From positions 6,246,001-6,310,000 of the forward strand of contig CM057474.1 of assembly GCA_030035585.1 (NCBI GenBank): a DNA stretch of 64,000 nucleotides, read 5' to 3'. The first letter of the stretch is position 1. Every line of letters starts with the position of its first letter. The notes under the pieces are model-generated. The model was not told where the DNA came from and searched no databases. It saw only the letters and a program-made list of their open reading frames with translations. The position numbers and the translations under genes were made by a program. Shown here in pieces: positions 41,382 to 53,939 of the stretch. Source of the DNA: Dugong dugon. Its lineage: Eukaryota > Chordata > Mammalia > Sirenia > Dugongidae.

Positions 41382-43784
41382 AGCCTAAAATGTCTATAAC
41401 TCACTACTTAATTGAAAATCTCCATGTATTCTTTAGACTTTTCTCAAGTTTGTGTTTCAGTCTCTAGAAATGGCAATTTCTCTCTGTTGCCATGCTTTAT
41501 ACTTTGCTTTTTGACTTCAGTTTTGATGGAGAGGGCTATGAAATTCTATTGATTATGATCAATACAAATTTATATCACTTAATAGATATGGAGCCCTTAG
41601 TGATTCTTGTTCATTCTGATGCTTCATTATCTCTCCTTGTTGGATTCTCCACTGTACCCATTTGAAACCTTCTTGACTGCCTCAGAATCCCACGTGGCAT
41701 TTGACTTCAGTAGGTGACTTCAACACTTACTTTACTGAGACAAAAGATGTAAGATTTCTTACTTTATTTTCTCTCTACCTCAAAATCTCTCTTTATCTTT
41801 AGTTTGAATTTCTTTTTTCAGTTCTTATAGGAAAATCTACTCCTTTTCTTTACTCAGGCTGACCCCTAGATTTGTGCTCTTTCTCTTATCTTCCCTCAGT
41901 TAGGCTCTTGCTGCATCCATTATTCTCCTTGCTAGCATCTTTAATCTTTTGTTCTCTACTGGATTCCTCCCCTCTGCCTTCAAATATGTTTTGGTCTTCC
42001 CATCCTTGCACAAAGGAGGTTGCTCCATAAATATTTAATGACGTGATATTGAATTGAATTGAACTTAATTCCTCAAGCTCTCTGAGTTACTAGTGGCAGA
42101 TCCAAAAATTAAAACTCAGGATTCCTGATTGTAGGTCAATATTCTTCCCCAAAATAAAGAACCATTTCTTAAAGGTGTATTTTAGATATAATGTCTTCCA
42201 AAATTCAAATCCAGTGACTATATTTGTTGAAGTGTAAATGTTTAGTTCATGAAAATACAATATTGTTTGTCTACTCATCAGGAAATACTATTGATCCTAA
42301 TACAATGTGATATTTGGTCATTAAAATCTCATGCTATACATTATACATATAAATAATTAGGTACAGAATTGGAAACATATTAGTCATGTATGATAGATAA
42401 ACTAATTTGGTGGGCTTATTTTATTATATCATTTAAATGCTGTTATAGGTTAATTTAATACCAAAGACTTTTTATTTATTACTAAATTGATTAATACTTA
42501 ATGGCTTATCATGTTTATCTCTTGAGATGCTTGAGAAACAGTCACTATTAATTTAAAATCAATTACAATAGTTGAATAAAGAACCATTATCCTTTTTCCC
42601 TGTCTAGAAAATAAAGTCCTAGGACCCAAACAATGCATCACTTTTTAGAATTAAAATCTATTCTGAGAAAAATGATGCCAGTCACACACATACAGAACAA
42701 ACCTCTGACCAGATGTAATTCTGTTATATTAATTTATTGGTTAACTTCTCTTGGGCTGCTGTAAACGTAACAGGAGCTAGACTATGAATTGCAAAATATA
42801 TACACATTATATAACCAGACGCCTAACATTTCAATTTTATATAAAGGGACATTCTCTTGAACATGGATCTCAAATTCTGGTTTCTTGTTTACAGAGGGTC
42901 ATTATGCATTCTTCTCTATGGAAAAAAATATAATTATATTATAGAAAATTTTAAATGAAAGCACTTAAATGTATTATACATATCATCATACCATCTCAAG
43001 CTGAAGCTATGAATTCTGAATTTTGGTAGCTGTTTAGACAACCGAATGTCTAGAGATAATAAGTACTGTTTAGAATTTCTCAATACATTTTATTAATTTG
43101 ACTGTCTTTTGGTTTTGCAAATCTAAAGATTCTACACAGAAATAGATTTAAGTCAGATTTTCTAAAAATTGGTGCACATTATTTCCCCAACCCCTGAAAA
43201 CTTATTATTTACATTACTATAAAACTGTAGTTTTCAGGTTTATTTAAAAAAAAAAAGTTATGTCCTTTCTAATTCTAGGATTTATCACACAGAATTTATA
43301 CTAACTTTATAAGAATTTTAAAAAAATGAAGTCCCACATGAATGAAACTAAACTTGACCTCAGTAGATGACTTCAATACCTACTTTACTGAGACAAAAAT
43401 TAATCTGGTAAATTTCAGATTGCACATTCTAGTTGCCCATCCACACATGACATTAGTATTAACGATATATCAAGTATGTTTACCACTGCACCAGAATAAG
43501 AGATGGTGTAATCGTGTATATTACATGAAATTTAACATTGGAAGGGGATTATATACCATCCTTGCACAAGACCACAATGGATCTTAAATAGACCCAACCA
43601 TCAAGCCAACTGTAATATTTCTATTCTGTCATGAAGACAAAAAAGATTTCTATATGAAATCTACTAATGATACATATTCAGTCTTTGCAAATAATATTAC
43701 TAGAATATGTATTCATTTTATTCTACTTTAGTCATTAAAAGAGTGATCCTGAATAATGTAACCATTAAAAAAACAATCAAACAA
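41382..43784. other. Unassigned stretch with a short internal duplication
   Basis: About 2.4 kb of AT-rich DNA. Two similar segments of about 45 bp occur at 41703-41748 and 43355-43400 ('gacttcaacacttactttac' against 'gacttcaatacctactttac'), suggesting two pieces of one old repeat that I cannot name. No gene is recognised. Confidence 0.35.
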
Positions 43785-43942
43785 ACCCGTTGCTGTTGAG
43801 TCGATTCTGACTCATAGCGACCCTATTGGACAGAGTAGAACTGCCCCAAAGAGTTTCCAAGGAGCATCTGGTAGGTTCAAACTGCTGACCTTTTGGTTAT
43901 CAGCCATAGTACTTAACCAACCACTTACGCTGCCAGGTTTTC
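43785..43942 (-). repeat. AfroSINE, short type
   Basis: Reverse copy with 'acccgttgctgttgagtcga', 'gaactgccccaaagagtttc' and 'ccttttggttatcagccata', ending 'cgctgccaggtttt'. Confidence 0.85.
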
Positions 43943-44479
43943 CAATGTAACCATACTCATCATAAAATAGGATGTGTGCTTTGGTTTTATGGGAATATCC
44001 ATTTTCTTCCATCATCAATATCACCCTGCTAATGTTTACATTCTGTTTAGAAGAGAGGAGAAGCCCAAGAATATCATTTTACCCTTTGTCTGTCTTTGTT
44101 GAGTCTTTCACTTATCTGATTAATATCTTTCAGTATCTCCTTCAGGTATATAGAGAATTAGTGGGGGGAAGCAGTAGGTCCTCAAAGAATCTGGAAGATT
44201 TGCCTATAGATTACATTATTGTTACAGTTCTAAAACTTCAAAGTTTATTTTCAATGCACTGGCAACGCTCATTCTTTCTTATTTAGCTTCTCATAGTCTC
44301 CTTATGTTATAAAATGCCTAAAGATGTTCATCATTCTAATACGATTTTTAAATTACACATTTTTTTGGAAAAAATGTTTTAAATTTTAAAGGAAATCTTA
44401 GATATTTTTGTTACAGTATCACAATATTTTATGCGTGCTTTTTAATCAAAGAATTCAGTGCCTTGAGTTGCGTTTTATT

Positions 44480-45088
44480 AGGTAGTAGAACCACTCTACT
44501 CTCTCCGTCTCGTATGCTTCAATAATGCTGGCCTCCTTTTCTTCCCATTCGTCAAGGCGGTTTCTGTCCCGGGGTCTTACCATTTGTTGTTTCCTTTGCT
44601 GGACCATAGTTTTTTCCTTGGCCTTTTTTCATCATCTAGTCTATGCTCAAATTTCTCCTCCTCAATGAAGATAATCATCATATTTTTATGAAAATAACAC
44701 ATGCCTTCAGATTTGTTTGTCAACCGCTCCATCCCCCTACCAAGGTATTTTCATAAGCACGCTATGCTAATTTTTTTACAGCAACATGTAAAAAAAATTG
44801 GCATAGAGTCATTTACAAAAATATCTTGTGGGGGGAGGGAGCAATTGGCAAACAAATGTAGAAGGCATGAGCTTTCTAATGTTGCCTTCCCCAAGCACCC
44901 TATCTTTATGACAAACTTACCAGTATCTGATATTATTTTACTTAATTGTTTATTGTCTTTCTCTCCCACTGGTATGTGAGATTGTGTCTTGTTTAGTTCT
45001 CTATCCACAATGCTTAGATTATCTGTGTCTGGCACATTTTAAATATATAATAAATATTTTTTGACTGAATAAATGGATGGATGAATGA
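44480..45088 (+). mobile_element. L2 LINE 3' end
   Basis: Contains 'aataatgctggcctcctttt', 'gttgtttcctttgctggacc' and 'ccccaagcaccctatcttta'. It ends with 'tctgtgtctggcacatttta' and 'gactgaataaatggatggat', the usual L2 3' terminus. The plus- and minus-strand frames at 44701-45035 are not genes. Confidence 0.65.
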
Positions 45089-45746
45089 GTCAATGAGTTA
45101 ATACATGGTATCTTGCTTCAGGTAACTATCTAGTGAACCTGTCAATTACTATTATTCTAAAACTATTGTGAATATCATGTTACTTTATTAAAGCTACATT
45201 CTCAATCTCTTGGAAGTGATCATTAGCTCCAGTTGCTACCCTTGAAACTGGGGTAAGACAAAAACGTTATCTGCCTAAAAGGAACATTACAGTTTTCCAA
45301 TCCTACAAATACTATTACAAACTTAAGAGAAAGAAAAAATGTTATAAGAAGAGGAAGAGTTCATTGAATTTCAATTGCTTGCTATTCTTTAATCTGATTC
45401 TTTTATTTCTATTTACTTTTACATATGAATATGGACAAATTCTCATGGAGAAGGTAGGCAATAAACAAAGGATGTAGCCAATTTGTAGTTGAAAAAAACT
45501 AATTTCTCTTTAATGGCGTTGAGCATGAATATCAAAGCAGATGAAGAAAAATAGTATTGCTATTGATGCCTTGCATATCTGAAAGTTTAAATTAAAAAAA
45601 TTATTGTCAAATGTAGAATACATTATATAGTTCCTTTCATCTAGTGGGAACTTAGCACATACGTTTAAAGAAAAAAATAATAGTGTCTTAAAATCCAATT
45701 ATGGAAATCTAAGGAAGTTATTACTGGCTTTTTTTTAACTAACTAA
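45089..45746. other. Unassigned stretch
   Basis: AT-rich and non-coding. No repeat is recognised. Confidence 0.3.
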
Positions 45747-45756
45747 GGCAACATTG

Positions 45757-45931
45757 GAGTCCTGGTAGCTCGGTGGTTAAGAGCTACCAGTGCTAACCAA
45801 AAGGTTGGCAGTTCGAATTCACCAGCTGATCCTTGGAAACCGTATTGGAGCAGTTCTACTCTGTCCTATAGGGTTGCTGTGAGTCGGAATTGACTTGATG
45901 GCAATGATTTTTTTTTTTTGGGGGGGATGGG
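45757..45931 (+). repeat. AfroSINE, short type
   Basis: Complete copy from 'gagtcctggtagctcggtgg' to the tail 'gtcggaattgacttgatggc' and a T/G run. It has a perfect 10-bp target duplication, ggcaacattg (45747-45756 and 45932-45941). Confidence 0.9.
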
Positions 45932-46025
45932 GGCAACATTGCCCAATAGAACTTTCTGTGATAATGTGAATATTCCATAATCTATTTTATCCAGTATGGT
46001 AGTCACTAGCTACATATGGCTCTTA

Positions 46026-46073
46026 AAAAACCAAAACCAAACTCATTGCCGTTGAGTCATAGCAACCCTATAA
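46026..46073 (-). repeat. AfroSINE tail fragment
   Basis: The reverse tail 'aaactcattgccgttgagtc' followed by 'atagcaaccctata' is present. The rest is absent (5'-truncated). Confidence 0.6.
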
Positions 46074-46164
46074 GTACTTTAAATGTGGCTAGTATGACTG
46101 AGGAACTGAATTTTTCATTTTATTTAATTTTAAGTAATTCTAATTTAAGTAATGTCATGTGGCT

Positions 46165-46681
46165 TGTCATGGATTGAATTATGCTCCCCAAAAAATGTGT
46201 GTATCAATTTGGTTGGGCCATGATTCCCAGTATTGTATGGTTGTCCTCCATTTTGTGATTGTAATTTTATGTTAAAGAGGATTCCCGTGGGATTGTAACA
46301 CCCTTACTAAGGTCACATCCCTGATCCAATGTAAAGGGAGTTTCTCTGGGGTGTGGCCTGCACCACCTTTTATCTTACAAGAGATAAAAGGAAAGGGAAG
46401 CAAGCAGTGAATTGGGGACCTCATAACACCAAGAAAACAGTGCAGGGAACAGAGTGTGTCCTTTGGACCTGAGGTTCCTGCCCTGAAATGCTCCCAGAAC
46501 AAGGGAAGACTGACGGCAAGGGCCTTCTTCCAGAGCTGACAGAGAAAAGAAAGGCTTCCCCTGGAGCTGACACCCTGAATTTGGACTTATAGCCTACTGT
46601 ACTGTAAGAGAATACATTTCTCTTTGTTAAAGCCATCCACTTGTGGTATTTCTATTATAGCAGCACTAGATGACTAAGAGA
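46165..46681 (+). mobile_element. Solo LTR, same family as 10563-11085
   Basis: A 517-bp LTR starting 'tgtcatggattgaattatgc' and ending 'gcactagatgactaagaga', so the final CA has decayed. The 5-bp target duplication is tggct (46160-46164 and 46682-46686). The interior shares 'gtcctttggacctgaggttc' and 'accctgaatttggacttata' with the LTR at 10563. Minus-strand frames at 46272-46636 are antisense to it. Confidence 0.85.
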
Positions 46682-46686
46682 TGGCT

Positions 46687-47345
46687 AGTGGTTACGCTTT
46701 TGGACAGTGTCATGATTATTGGGTCTGAAGTATAAAGATTCTAACAGATTAAGTAGTATCTGTTTATACAGTTCACAGGTATCACAACTTTCTGGATGTG
46801 AACAAGAATAAAACACTGAATTTAGTCTAGACTTTGAACAAAATTAGCTTTCTACGCTGCTAAGTTCCACCACATTCCACTGCTATACATTTCTCATAAA
46901 TGTTAAACACAGTGGCCAATAAATTTCCTTCCAAATTTAATATTCTGTGATATTTTAAAAATAATGAGAAACCACAGCATTTAAATGCATAGTTTTGTTT
47001 ATTATTTCTTTTGTGTTGGTTTGGGAGAAGATGTTAGCATCTAGGAAGGATGTTACTTCATAAATCTGAAAGGTCTATAAAAAGTCTCATAGAGGCCTAA
47101 GTAAATCTTTCCTAATATCATCAGTGGGTCTTATATCAGAATTATTATTTAGGTCCTTGGAAAAGCTTGAATACCCAAAGGGAATTGTATTACAATAAAT
47201 AATAGATGAAAAGCATTTATGAGAAATACTATGTAGTCCGACAATGTTGCAAATATCTGTAAGGACGTAGCTTCCCACCTTGTATAGTAATTGCAGAAAC
47301 GTAACGAATGCAACCTTATTTGAAGTAAAGATCATATTCTTAGTT
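46687..47345. other. Unassigned stretch
   Basis: No repeat or gene is recognised. Confidence 0.3.
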
Positions 47346-47446
47346 CGTTTCGTTTGAGTTTGGGCTATGGAGTCAGACGTTGCCACTGCCAATACTTTCT
47401 ACAAGTTACTTATTCAGTTTTTTCATATTTAATATTTGATACTCCA

Positions 47447-47630
47447 AGGAGCCTTGGTGGCACGGTGATTGAAGCAATCGACCGCTAACCGAAAGGTCGG
47501 AGGTTCGAAACCACCAGCAACATCTCCGGAGAAAGATGTGGCGGTCGGCTCCCATAGAGATTTACAGCCTTGAAAGCCCTTTGGGGTCGCTATGAGTCAG
47601 AATTGACTGGTTGACAGTTGGCACTTCGCA
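47447..47630 (+). repeat. AfroSINE, long type
   Basis: 'aaggagccttggtggcacgg', 'ccgctaaccgaaaggtcgga', the long-type 'gagaaagatgtggcggtcgg' and the tail 'gctatgagtcagaattgact'. It keeps many CpG sites, so it looks fairly young. Confidence 0.9.
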
Positions 47631-47687
47631 AAACTGTCTTGAGGATAAATTAGAAGTTTTATTAAAAGTGACTAGTGTGGTCCCTGG

Positions 47688-47837
47688 AAACCCTGGTGGC
47701 GCAGTGGTTAGGAGCTATGGCTGCTAACCAAAAGGTCGGCAGTTTGAATCTACCAGCGCTCCTCAGGAACCCTATGAGGCAGTTCTGCTCTGTCCTGTAG
47801 GGTCGCTATGAGTTGGAATCTACTCGATGGGAATAGG
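47688..47837 (+). repeat. AfroSINE, short type
   Basis: 'aaaccctggtggcgcagtgg' to 'gctatgagttggaatctact' followed by 'cgatggg'. It has a 15-bp target duplication with one mismatch, tagtgtggtccctgg at 47673-47687 and tagtatggtccctgg at 47838-47852, so the boundaries are firm. Confidence 0.9.
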
Positions 47838-47885
47838 TAGTATGGTCCCTGGCACATAGTAGGCATACAATAAATCTAGTCTTCG

Positions 47886-50080
47886 ATTTTTCCTATTAGA
47901 GTCGTCACTAAGGATCAAGGCAAGAAAGAGGGCTAAACTTTTTACTTATTTTTTGCTATGAATGTAGGTAACTAGTTTGGCAAGTCAGTGTACATAGATA
48001 TGCACGTGTTATAGACGAGAGAGAAGAACCTTCGATGTGAAAATAACAAGAATACTTTACTAAAATGTGAGTTATTTTAATTGGTACATTTGCCAAAAAA
48101 TCGAGATTTTGAAGAAAAATAGTCACTTTGTTGAGGCAAAATATGACTCACGTTGCAAATATACTCAAAGTAAAGCTGATTTTTATTTTCCAATGCCCGT
48201 AGGTGGAAGATGACAGAAGGCAATGTAATCTCTGTAAGTCTTTTTTTCATACTGTGTTGTGGGGAAACGGTGAAGCTGTGGAAAGAACAAGAAACTAAAC
48301 TAAAGGACGCTGGAATTTTTCTGGCTTCTGTGGCTTTTACCTTAACATATTTTTCTGCATGTTCATTTCCTTTGTGTGCTTTTCTTTCCTAAAGAATAAA
48401 AGAAAAATTTGCCTCATGAAAATGCACGAGAGTCATCCCACATAAAGACCATCTTTAAAATGCGCATTATTTATTTGACAGACTGTAATGGCTGTTTCAA
48501 GGATATTATGGGCTGTCACGTGAATATGTATTTTAGAATGAATACTACAGTACAAATACTGTGCTTGCATAATGCACATCAAAAATATAACCTAATGAAA
48601 TATCTTTTTAAAGATTAGGCAATAGAGAAGGCTATACTGGAAATGGACAACCCAGTTGAGTTCAAATAGAAAGATTAGAATGCTCTTACAAACCTAAATG
48701 ATGTGTAGGTCAACTTCCTTAGGTACGTGAGGGAGTGGAAAAGGGGAAAAAAAAAATTAAACCATAACTTAAATTGGTAATTATATTTTCAGCTCTTGAT
48801 TCTCAGACCTCAAGTAAAATAGAGCTTTTCGGAATTTCTTATCTGCTTGATACCGATAAATCATGAATGTTTTAGAATTACGTGGTATTGGTAAGATTTC
48901 AGGCCCAGTTATCAGACTCAGGATTACTAATAAATGAGATGATTTAATGATGGAAAGTTTATTTTAGACTAGCATTAAATAATTCATGCACTTGTCTAAT
49001 GCTTTTTTGTGAATGTCTCTAATTCCTCTGACCTTGTATTAAGTTCGGTAGTGCGTATATGATGAAATGCATACCAGTCCTTACCTGAAAGGGGTTAGAG
49101 TCAAGAGGGAAGGGATAACATGAGTTCAGCTTACTGTAACTCCAGGCTGAAAACAGTAAGCGTTGTGAGAGGCACATAGATAAGATGCTCCAGCCGTCCT
49201 ACGGGAAATAATAAAAAGAACAATGTGGTATGTCTAAATAGGCAGATGAAACGCTTTCATATTTGGATTGTATTATATCAGTAATTGTACTTGAATTTAG
49301 AGTCATTTTTACCCATGTTCTTTTTGCCTTTTTTAATGCTTAAAAAATGTTTTTTGGAAAACATGCAAGAATACACCAAAAAGTGCTGATATGCTTCAAA
49401 TTATCTCAGTGCCTGCCAGGGTTTTATAACATAGATTATTCTAATAAATCTGTAAAATAAATGTGGTACATAAACTTCAGATAGGTGATTGATTTTAAAT
49501 TTTCATGGAATCTTTATATCTTGATCTTTTTTTTCTTCCACTTTATTCCCTGAATATTGTCAAAATAGAGTCCTTTTGTTGAGATGCAGATGATTCTGCC
49601 AATCAAAGCTCCTTTGTTTCTAAACTTTTCCAACAGAATAAAATCATTCTATGGTACATCTTCACTGAACTTCAGAGGAGCTCCCAGAACTCAGAGTAAG
49701 GACCTGAAGTTAAAGATAGAAAAATCTAGCACAACTGCCAAAATGATTGATATTCAACTATTTTTTAAGCACCTAATACGTACCAGTCATTTAAATCAAT
49801 GCTATATAATAGAAGTATAACGTAATCCCTATATATATATTTTAAGGTCTCAATAGTCATGTTTAAAAAAGTGAAAAATAAACACCTGGGATTAATTTTA
49901 AGGATGTATTTCCAATATATTATCATTTCAACATGTATTTGACATAAAATATTATTAAAGAGATACTTTACGTTCTTTTTTGATATTAAGACTTTGAAAT
50001 CTGACCTGTATTTTATACTTACACATCTCAGTACAAACCTACCGTGTTTCAGTGATCAATAGCCTTGCGCGGCTACTCGT
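47886..50080. other. Repeat-poor AT-rich stretch
   Basis: About 2.2 kb without a recognisable mobile element. The open frames at 48210-48392, 48409-48618 and 49584-49820 are short, unlinked and without domains. I cannot tell unique intronic DNA from conserved non-coding DNA without alignment. Confidence 0.4.
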
Positions 50081-50084
50081 TACC

Positions 50085-50260
50085 CTGCTAAGCAGCACGA
50101 ATCTAGATATTTTCAATTATATTATGTTATTTAACTCTCACAACAGTTCTGTGAAGACACTATCATAAACCCCGTTTTGCAGATGAGAAACCAAAATTCA
50201 GAAAGTGTAAGTGACTTCAAATAGCTGATAAATGATGGAAGTGGAGCTTGAATCCCATTG
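50085..50260 (+). repeat. MIR SINE
   Basis: 'ttatttaactctcacaacag', 'cgttttgcagatgagaaacc' and 'agtgtaagtgacttcaaata' form the MIR core, ending near 'gtggagcttgaatccca'. Confidence 0.75.
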
Positions 50261-52145
50261 TATTGCAATCCTTGTCATGTATTTTATTATGATTTTTTTT
50301 ATGAAGTCAGGACATTTGGAATGAGGACTTCAGGGCCTCTTAAACTAAAATGCACTCTTCCTTGAATTTTTCTAAAAGACAAAAATAATATTTTTTTGAA
50401 ATTGCCCCACCAAATAACTTTCAAAGGCGAGACAAAGCTGAAGACATCACCCCTCTTTCCTAGCCTTTATTGACTTTTGATTTGTTCCACTTCAAAGCAT
50501 AAATAGCATATAATTGAAATCCCTCCTTTGACTATGTAACATTTCCCAGGCCTCTATTAATGACACAGGTTTCTTTACTGTTATACTCTTTTCTTCTAAG
50601 ATTTGTGATTTTCCAAAATGCAATGCAAAACTTCTTTGTTCACTAAAGTTCTGCTTGATTTTAGTTGTTTACTATATTTTGGTGGTTGCTTGGAATTTCT
50701 TATTTGTATGGGTCTTATCTTTAAATGAAGAGACTCAGACTAATTATGAAATATGACAATAAATCATTTTCCTCCCATAGTAAACATATAATATGAGAAA
50801 ATGGGCCAACATTCATCAAGGGGACACTTGGGCAGGTTTATTAAGAGGATTCATGGTCAATGATGATTGTCCAACTCCAGAAGGTATTTGTGATATAGTG
50901 GATTCTCCTACTAAATTCCAGGTAAACAATAAATTTGAGCATCTCTTAAAGGCTTATGCTGTACTAAACTTGAACTAAACACAAGAATATGTGCAGCGGA
51001 AAAGAAGAGATTTTCTTTTTTTTAAGTTTACTTCAGAATGTGGATGACAGACAATTTATTCAGGAAAATAAATCCCCCTAGAAGACAAAAATTCTAAATT
51101 TTAAATAGAGTATTTGAGCAATGTGTATAAGACAGAAACTAGTTCTGATGGGAAGAATTTGAGAAACAGGAATCAGTTTGGAGATGGTGAAGGGTGGGCT
51201 TGGAGGGGCAAACAAGATATTCAGCACAGATAAGGAGTTGGACCTACATTTAAATATATATAATTTAGTATAATTATGTAATTTAAATATTTCAGTATAT
51301 AATGCTTTATATTTAAATATATAATATCTATCATATATTTAAATGCGTCAGCCTTGCTAATTCAGCTGTCTTCAGATGAGGAAGTAAACTCTTTGAAGTT
51401 TTAGATCTATACTTTGTTATTTTCTGATTATAATCCAGAGGTTAAGTCTTCCTAGATTTCAGTGATACATTCCACTTTCTTTTTCATAGCTTCTTTTTGA
51501 TTATCATTGTTGTTCATTGTCATTTATTCATTCAACAAATATTTTAAAACAAACAAACACCAGTTAGAAAATGGTGGAGATGACCGTATGCCTGCTTTAT
51601 TTTGAATGGAAAAATTCCTTCTGCAGATAGGACATTTGCAACCAGCACTGAGAACATTTGGGTTGCCTGAAGGAGAACCACCTTCCTGGATACGTCTAAT
51701 CTCATAGACTATACGTATTCATTTTCTTTGTATTTTTATCACTTTTGTTAGTGTTATTTTATTTTTTCCTGTTTTTGGCTACCCAGGTGCCATCTCCATT
51801 TCTTTTGTCAATTTGATTGCCTATTGCAATGATTTCTTCCCATTTTGATATCTTGTGGCCAGTCTGTAATTAGGGGCTTCACCAAGGAAAGGGCATGAAA
51901 GACAAACTATGTCAATTAGATACTTCATTTCTGGAATTTAAAATGTGATCAGAGGGAGTGAGAGACAGAAAGTATTTAGAGTTTGATTCTTTCCAAGCTG
52001 TGGCACAGATCTCTACTGTTCTGTTCATAAGACCGCTTTGGCAGTTTCTTCCTATCTTTTGTTCTGATGCTCCAAGTTTAGTCCATTCTGGCAGTATTTG
52101 ATATCCTTTTAAAATTCATCTTTTTAGCCAGAGACAATATCTATT
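50261..52145. other. Unassigned AT-rich stretch
   Basis: Contains a TA-rich, partly palindromic run with repeated 'tttaaatat' at 51250-51346. No gene or named repeat is recognised. Confidence 0.35.
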
Positions 52146-52149
52146 ACTT

Positions 52150-52360
52150 TTAATAATAAGAACTCTAATCAGCTTAACAGATAAGGGTTAAAATTCTGGC
52201 CTTGAATCCCTGGACAGGTAATTAAATTTTTGATTTCAGTTTCATCTGTCAAGTGGGAATATTAATATCTACTTGAAAGTGTTTTGGGATTATCAAATGA
52301 CATAATGATATAAAATGCTTAGTTTAGAGCAGGTGCTCAGAAGTAAACACATATATACAA
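52150..52360 (+). repeat. MIR SINE
   Basis: 'gccttgaatccctggacagg', 'cagtttcatctgtcaagtgg', 'ttgggattatcaaatgacat' and 'gcttagtttagagcaggtgc' give the MIR order from mid-element to the 3' end. Confidence 0.7.
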
Positions 52361-52647
52361 TTATTACTCAAACTGAATTTCTGTGTGTTTCTCTGCATCA
52401 TTACAGAACATATATACTCAAACACCTATACTCTCATGCCCATAATTACATAAAACTCTTTTTGTTTCTCTGCACTGAAGGAAGAGTGTTCCAGGCTGAG
52501 GGAATAACGTATGGGAAACACACGGCATGGCACACTAATTCTCTTTATCAAATGATACAGCTACACACTAGTGGTTTAAGTATATGTAAACAAAACAATC
52601 ATTCAGCCAGAATTAGTCTTTGATACTTAAGACAATGTTCAAGGAGG

Positions 52648-52747
52648 CCCTGTGGTAGATCATAGATGACATTTATGGGTGGGTTTGAACCACCATCCAT
52701 TTGGTCAGTAGTCAAGCGTTTAGCCATTTGAGCCACTCAGGGGCTCT
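52648..52747 (-). repeat. AfroSINE, type B, partial
   Basis: 'tatgggtgggtttgaaccac', 'atttggtcagtagtcaagcg' and 'gagccactcaggggctc' match the head half of a reverse type B SINE. The tail half is degraded. Confidence 0.6.
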
Positions 52748-52779
52748 ATGTTTAGACTTACCATAGCCACACATACATG

Positions 52780-52848
52780 TAATCATCCATCCATCTATCT
52801 ATCAGTCTGTCTGTCTATCATCTATTTATCTACCTACATCTATCATTG
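52780..52848. repeat. Tetranucleotide repeat (ATCT/GTCT)
   Basis: Interrupted run of atcc, atct and gtct units. Confidence 0.85.
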
Positions 52849-53535
52849 GTTGCTATATTCTTGAGTTAGGAGATGAGTGGCAGACTTCTCCTGATGTTCC
52901 AATTAAATTCTTTGGATCTGATTCTTACGACCCTAGTGCTCATTAAAATATGATTTTTGTCCTAGTTAGTGTTTTGATTATCTACCATGCTTAGCTGATT
53001 TTGTGGAATGTTTCTTACCTAAATCTTCATAAAAAATTTTATGTGCACTTATAGAAGAGAAAATGTAAACAAAATATTTTTTTGAGGACTTCTGATCATG
53101 TGAATGCACCCTGCCTAGTTAGAAGTATTGATAGAAGAGCATAATGGGCTAAGATGGGCTGCTACATCCTAAGTTGTTGCTTCAAGCATGTCTGTAAAAA
53201 ATTGCTTGGATAAACGAGGCTTATTACTTTCTCCACTTGTTTGTGAAGAGGAAAGGCGTCCACAGGCCATCATAAACCGGACTTAATTATTTACAAAGCC
53301 TGTAAACCACAGATTGGGGTTTGTTAAATTTTAGGATTTATACATTTGGGAAGATTCATTTTGAGGTTTGTAAATTACTGGGGACACACAGGACATTTCT
53401 GTTCCTTGGTGAAGGCAGGGATGCTTTCTGGGATTATGCTGCTCATGGCCATCCAAACGATGGGAAAATGATCACTCCTCGACTGTGTTTCAGAAAACTG
53501 GTTTGTGCAGCTTAGTTATGAAATCCGGCTGATGC
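52849..53535. other. Unassigned stretch
   Basis: No repeat or gene is recognised. The 64-codon open frame at 53321-53515 has no domain. Confidence 0.3.
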
Positions 53536-53537
53536 TT

Positions 53538-53745
53538 TGTTGGTGGTGTTAGGTGCTGTCGAGTCATTTCCTACTCATTCATAGAGACCCTTTGTACAGT
53601 GGAACAGAACACTGCCCGGTCCTGCTCCATCCTCACAATCGTTGCTATGTTTGAGCCCATTGTTGCAGCCACTGTGTCAATCCATCTCATTGAAAGTCTT
53701 CCTCTTTTTCTCTGACTTTCTACTTTACCAAGTATGATGAAAAAT
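53538..53745 (-). mobile_element. RTE LINE 3' end fragment, copy 4
   Basis: 'tggtggtgttaggtgctgtc' (tail complement), 'cagtggaacagaacactgcc' and 'gtgtcaatccatctcattga' match the 3' ends of RTE copies 1 and 3. The minus-strand frame at 53571-53822 ends in the RTE C-terminal text 'RGRLSMRWIDTVAATMGS'. Confidence 0.75.
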
Positions 53746-53887
53746 ATTGAAATTTTAACAGCAAAACAAAAATGCTTCGTTTTACCTAGAAGAATAGCAG
53801 AGAAACAGAAATAATCAATCAATCCCTGCTATTAGATTGATTGCTCCTGATGTCTGTGTTTGCAAAACTCAGGTGATGTTTCACGGT

Positions 53888-53936
53888 ATGTATGAGTTGA
53901 TACTGACTCGATAGCAAGTAAACAACAACAACAATG
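53888..53936 (+). mobile_element. RTE/SINE 3' tail, plus strand
   Basis: 'tatgagttgatactgactcg', 'atagcaagtaaacaacaaca' and 'acaatgg' form a 3' tail only. It faces the minus-strand copy 4 about 140 bp away. Confidence 0.6.
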
Positions 53937-53939
53937 GAT

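Larger units (their letters stand above)
47350..47885 (+). repeat. MIR SINE, split by two AfroSINEs
   Basis: Pieces at 47350-47435 ('gctatggagtcagacgttgc', 'acaagttacttattcagttt'), 47631-47687 ('ttgaggataaattagaagtt') and 47838-47885 ('ggtccctggcacatagtagg') follow MIR order. The two gaps are filled by AfroSINEs. Confidence 0.6.
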
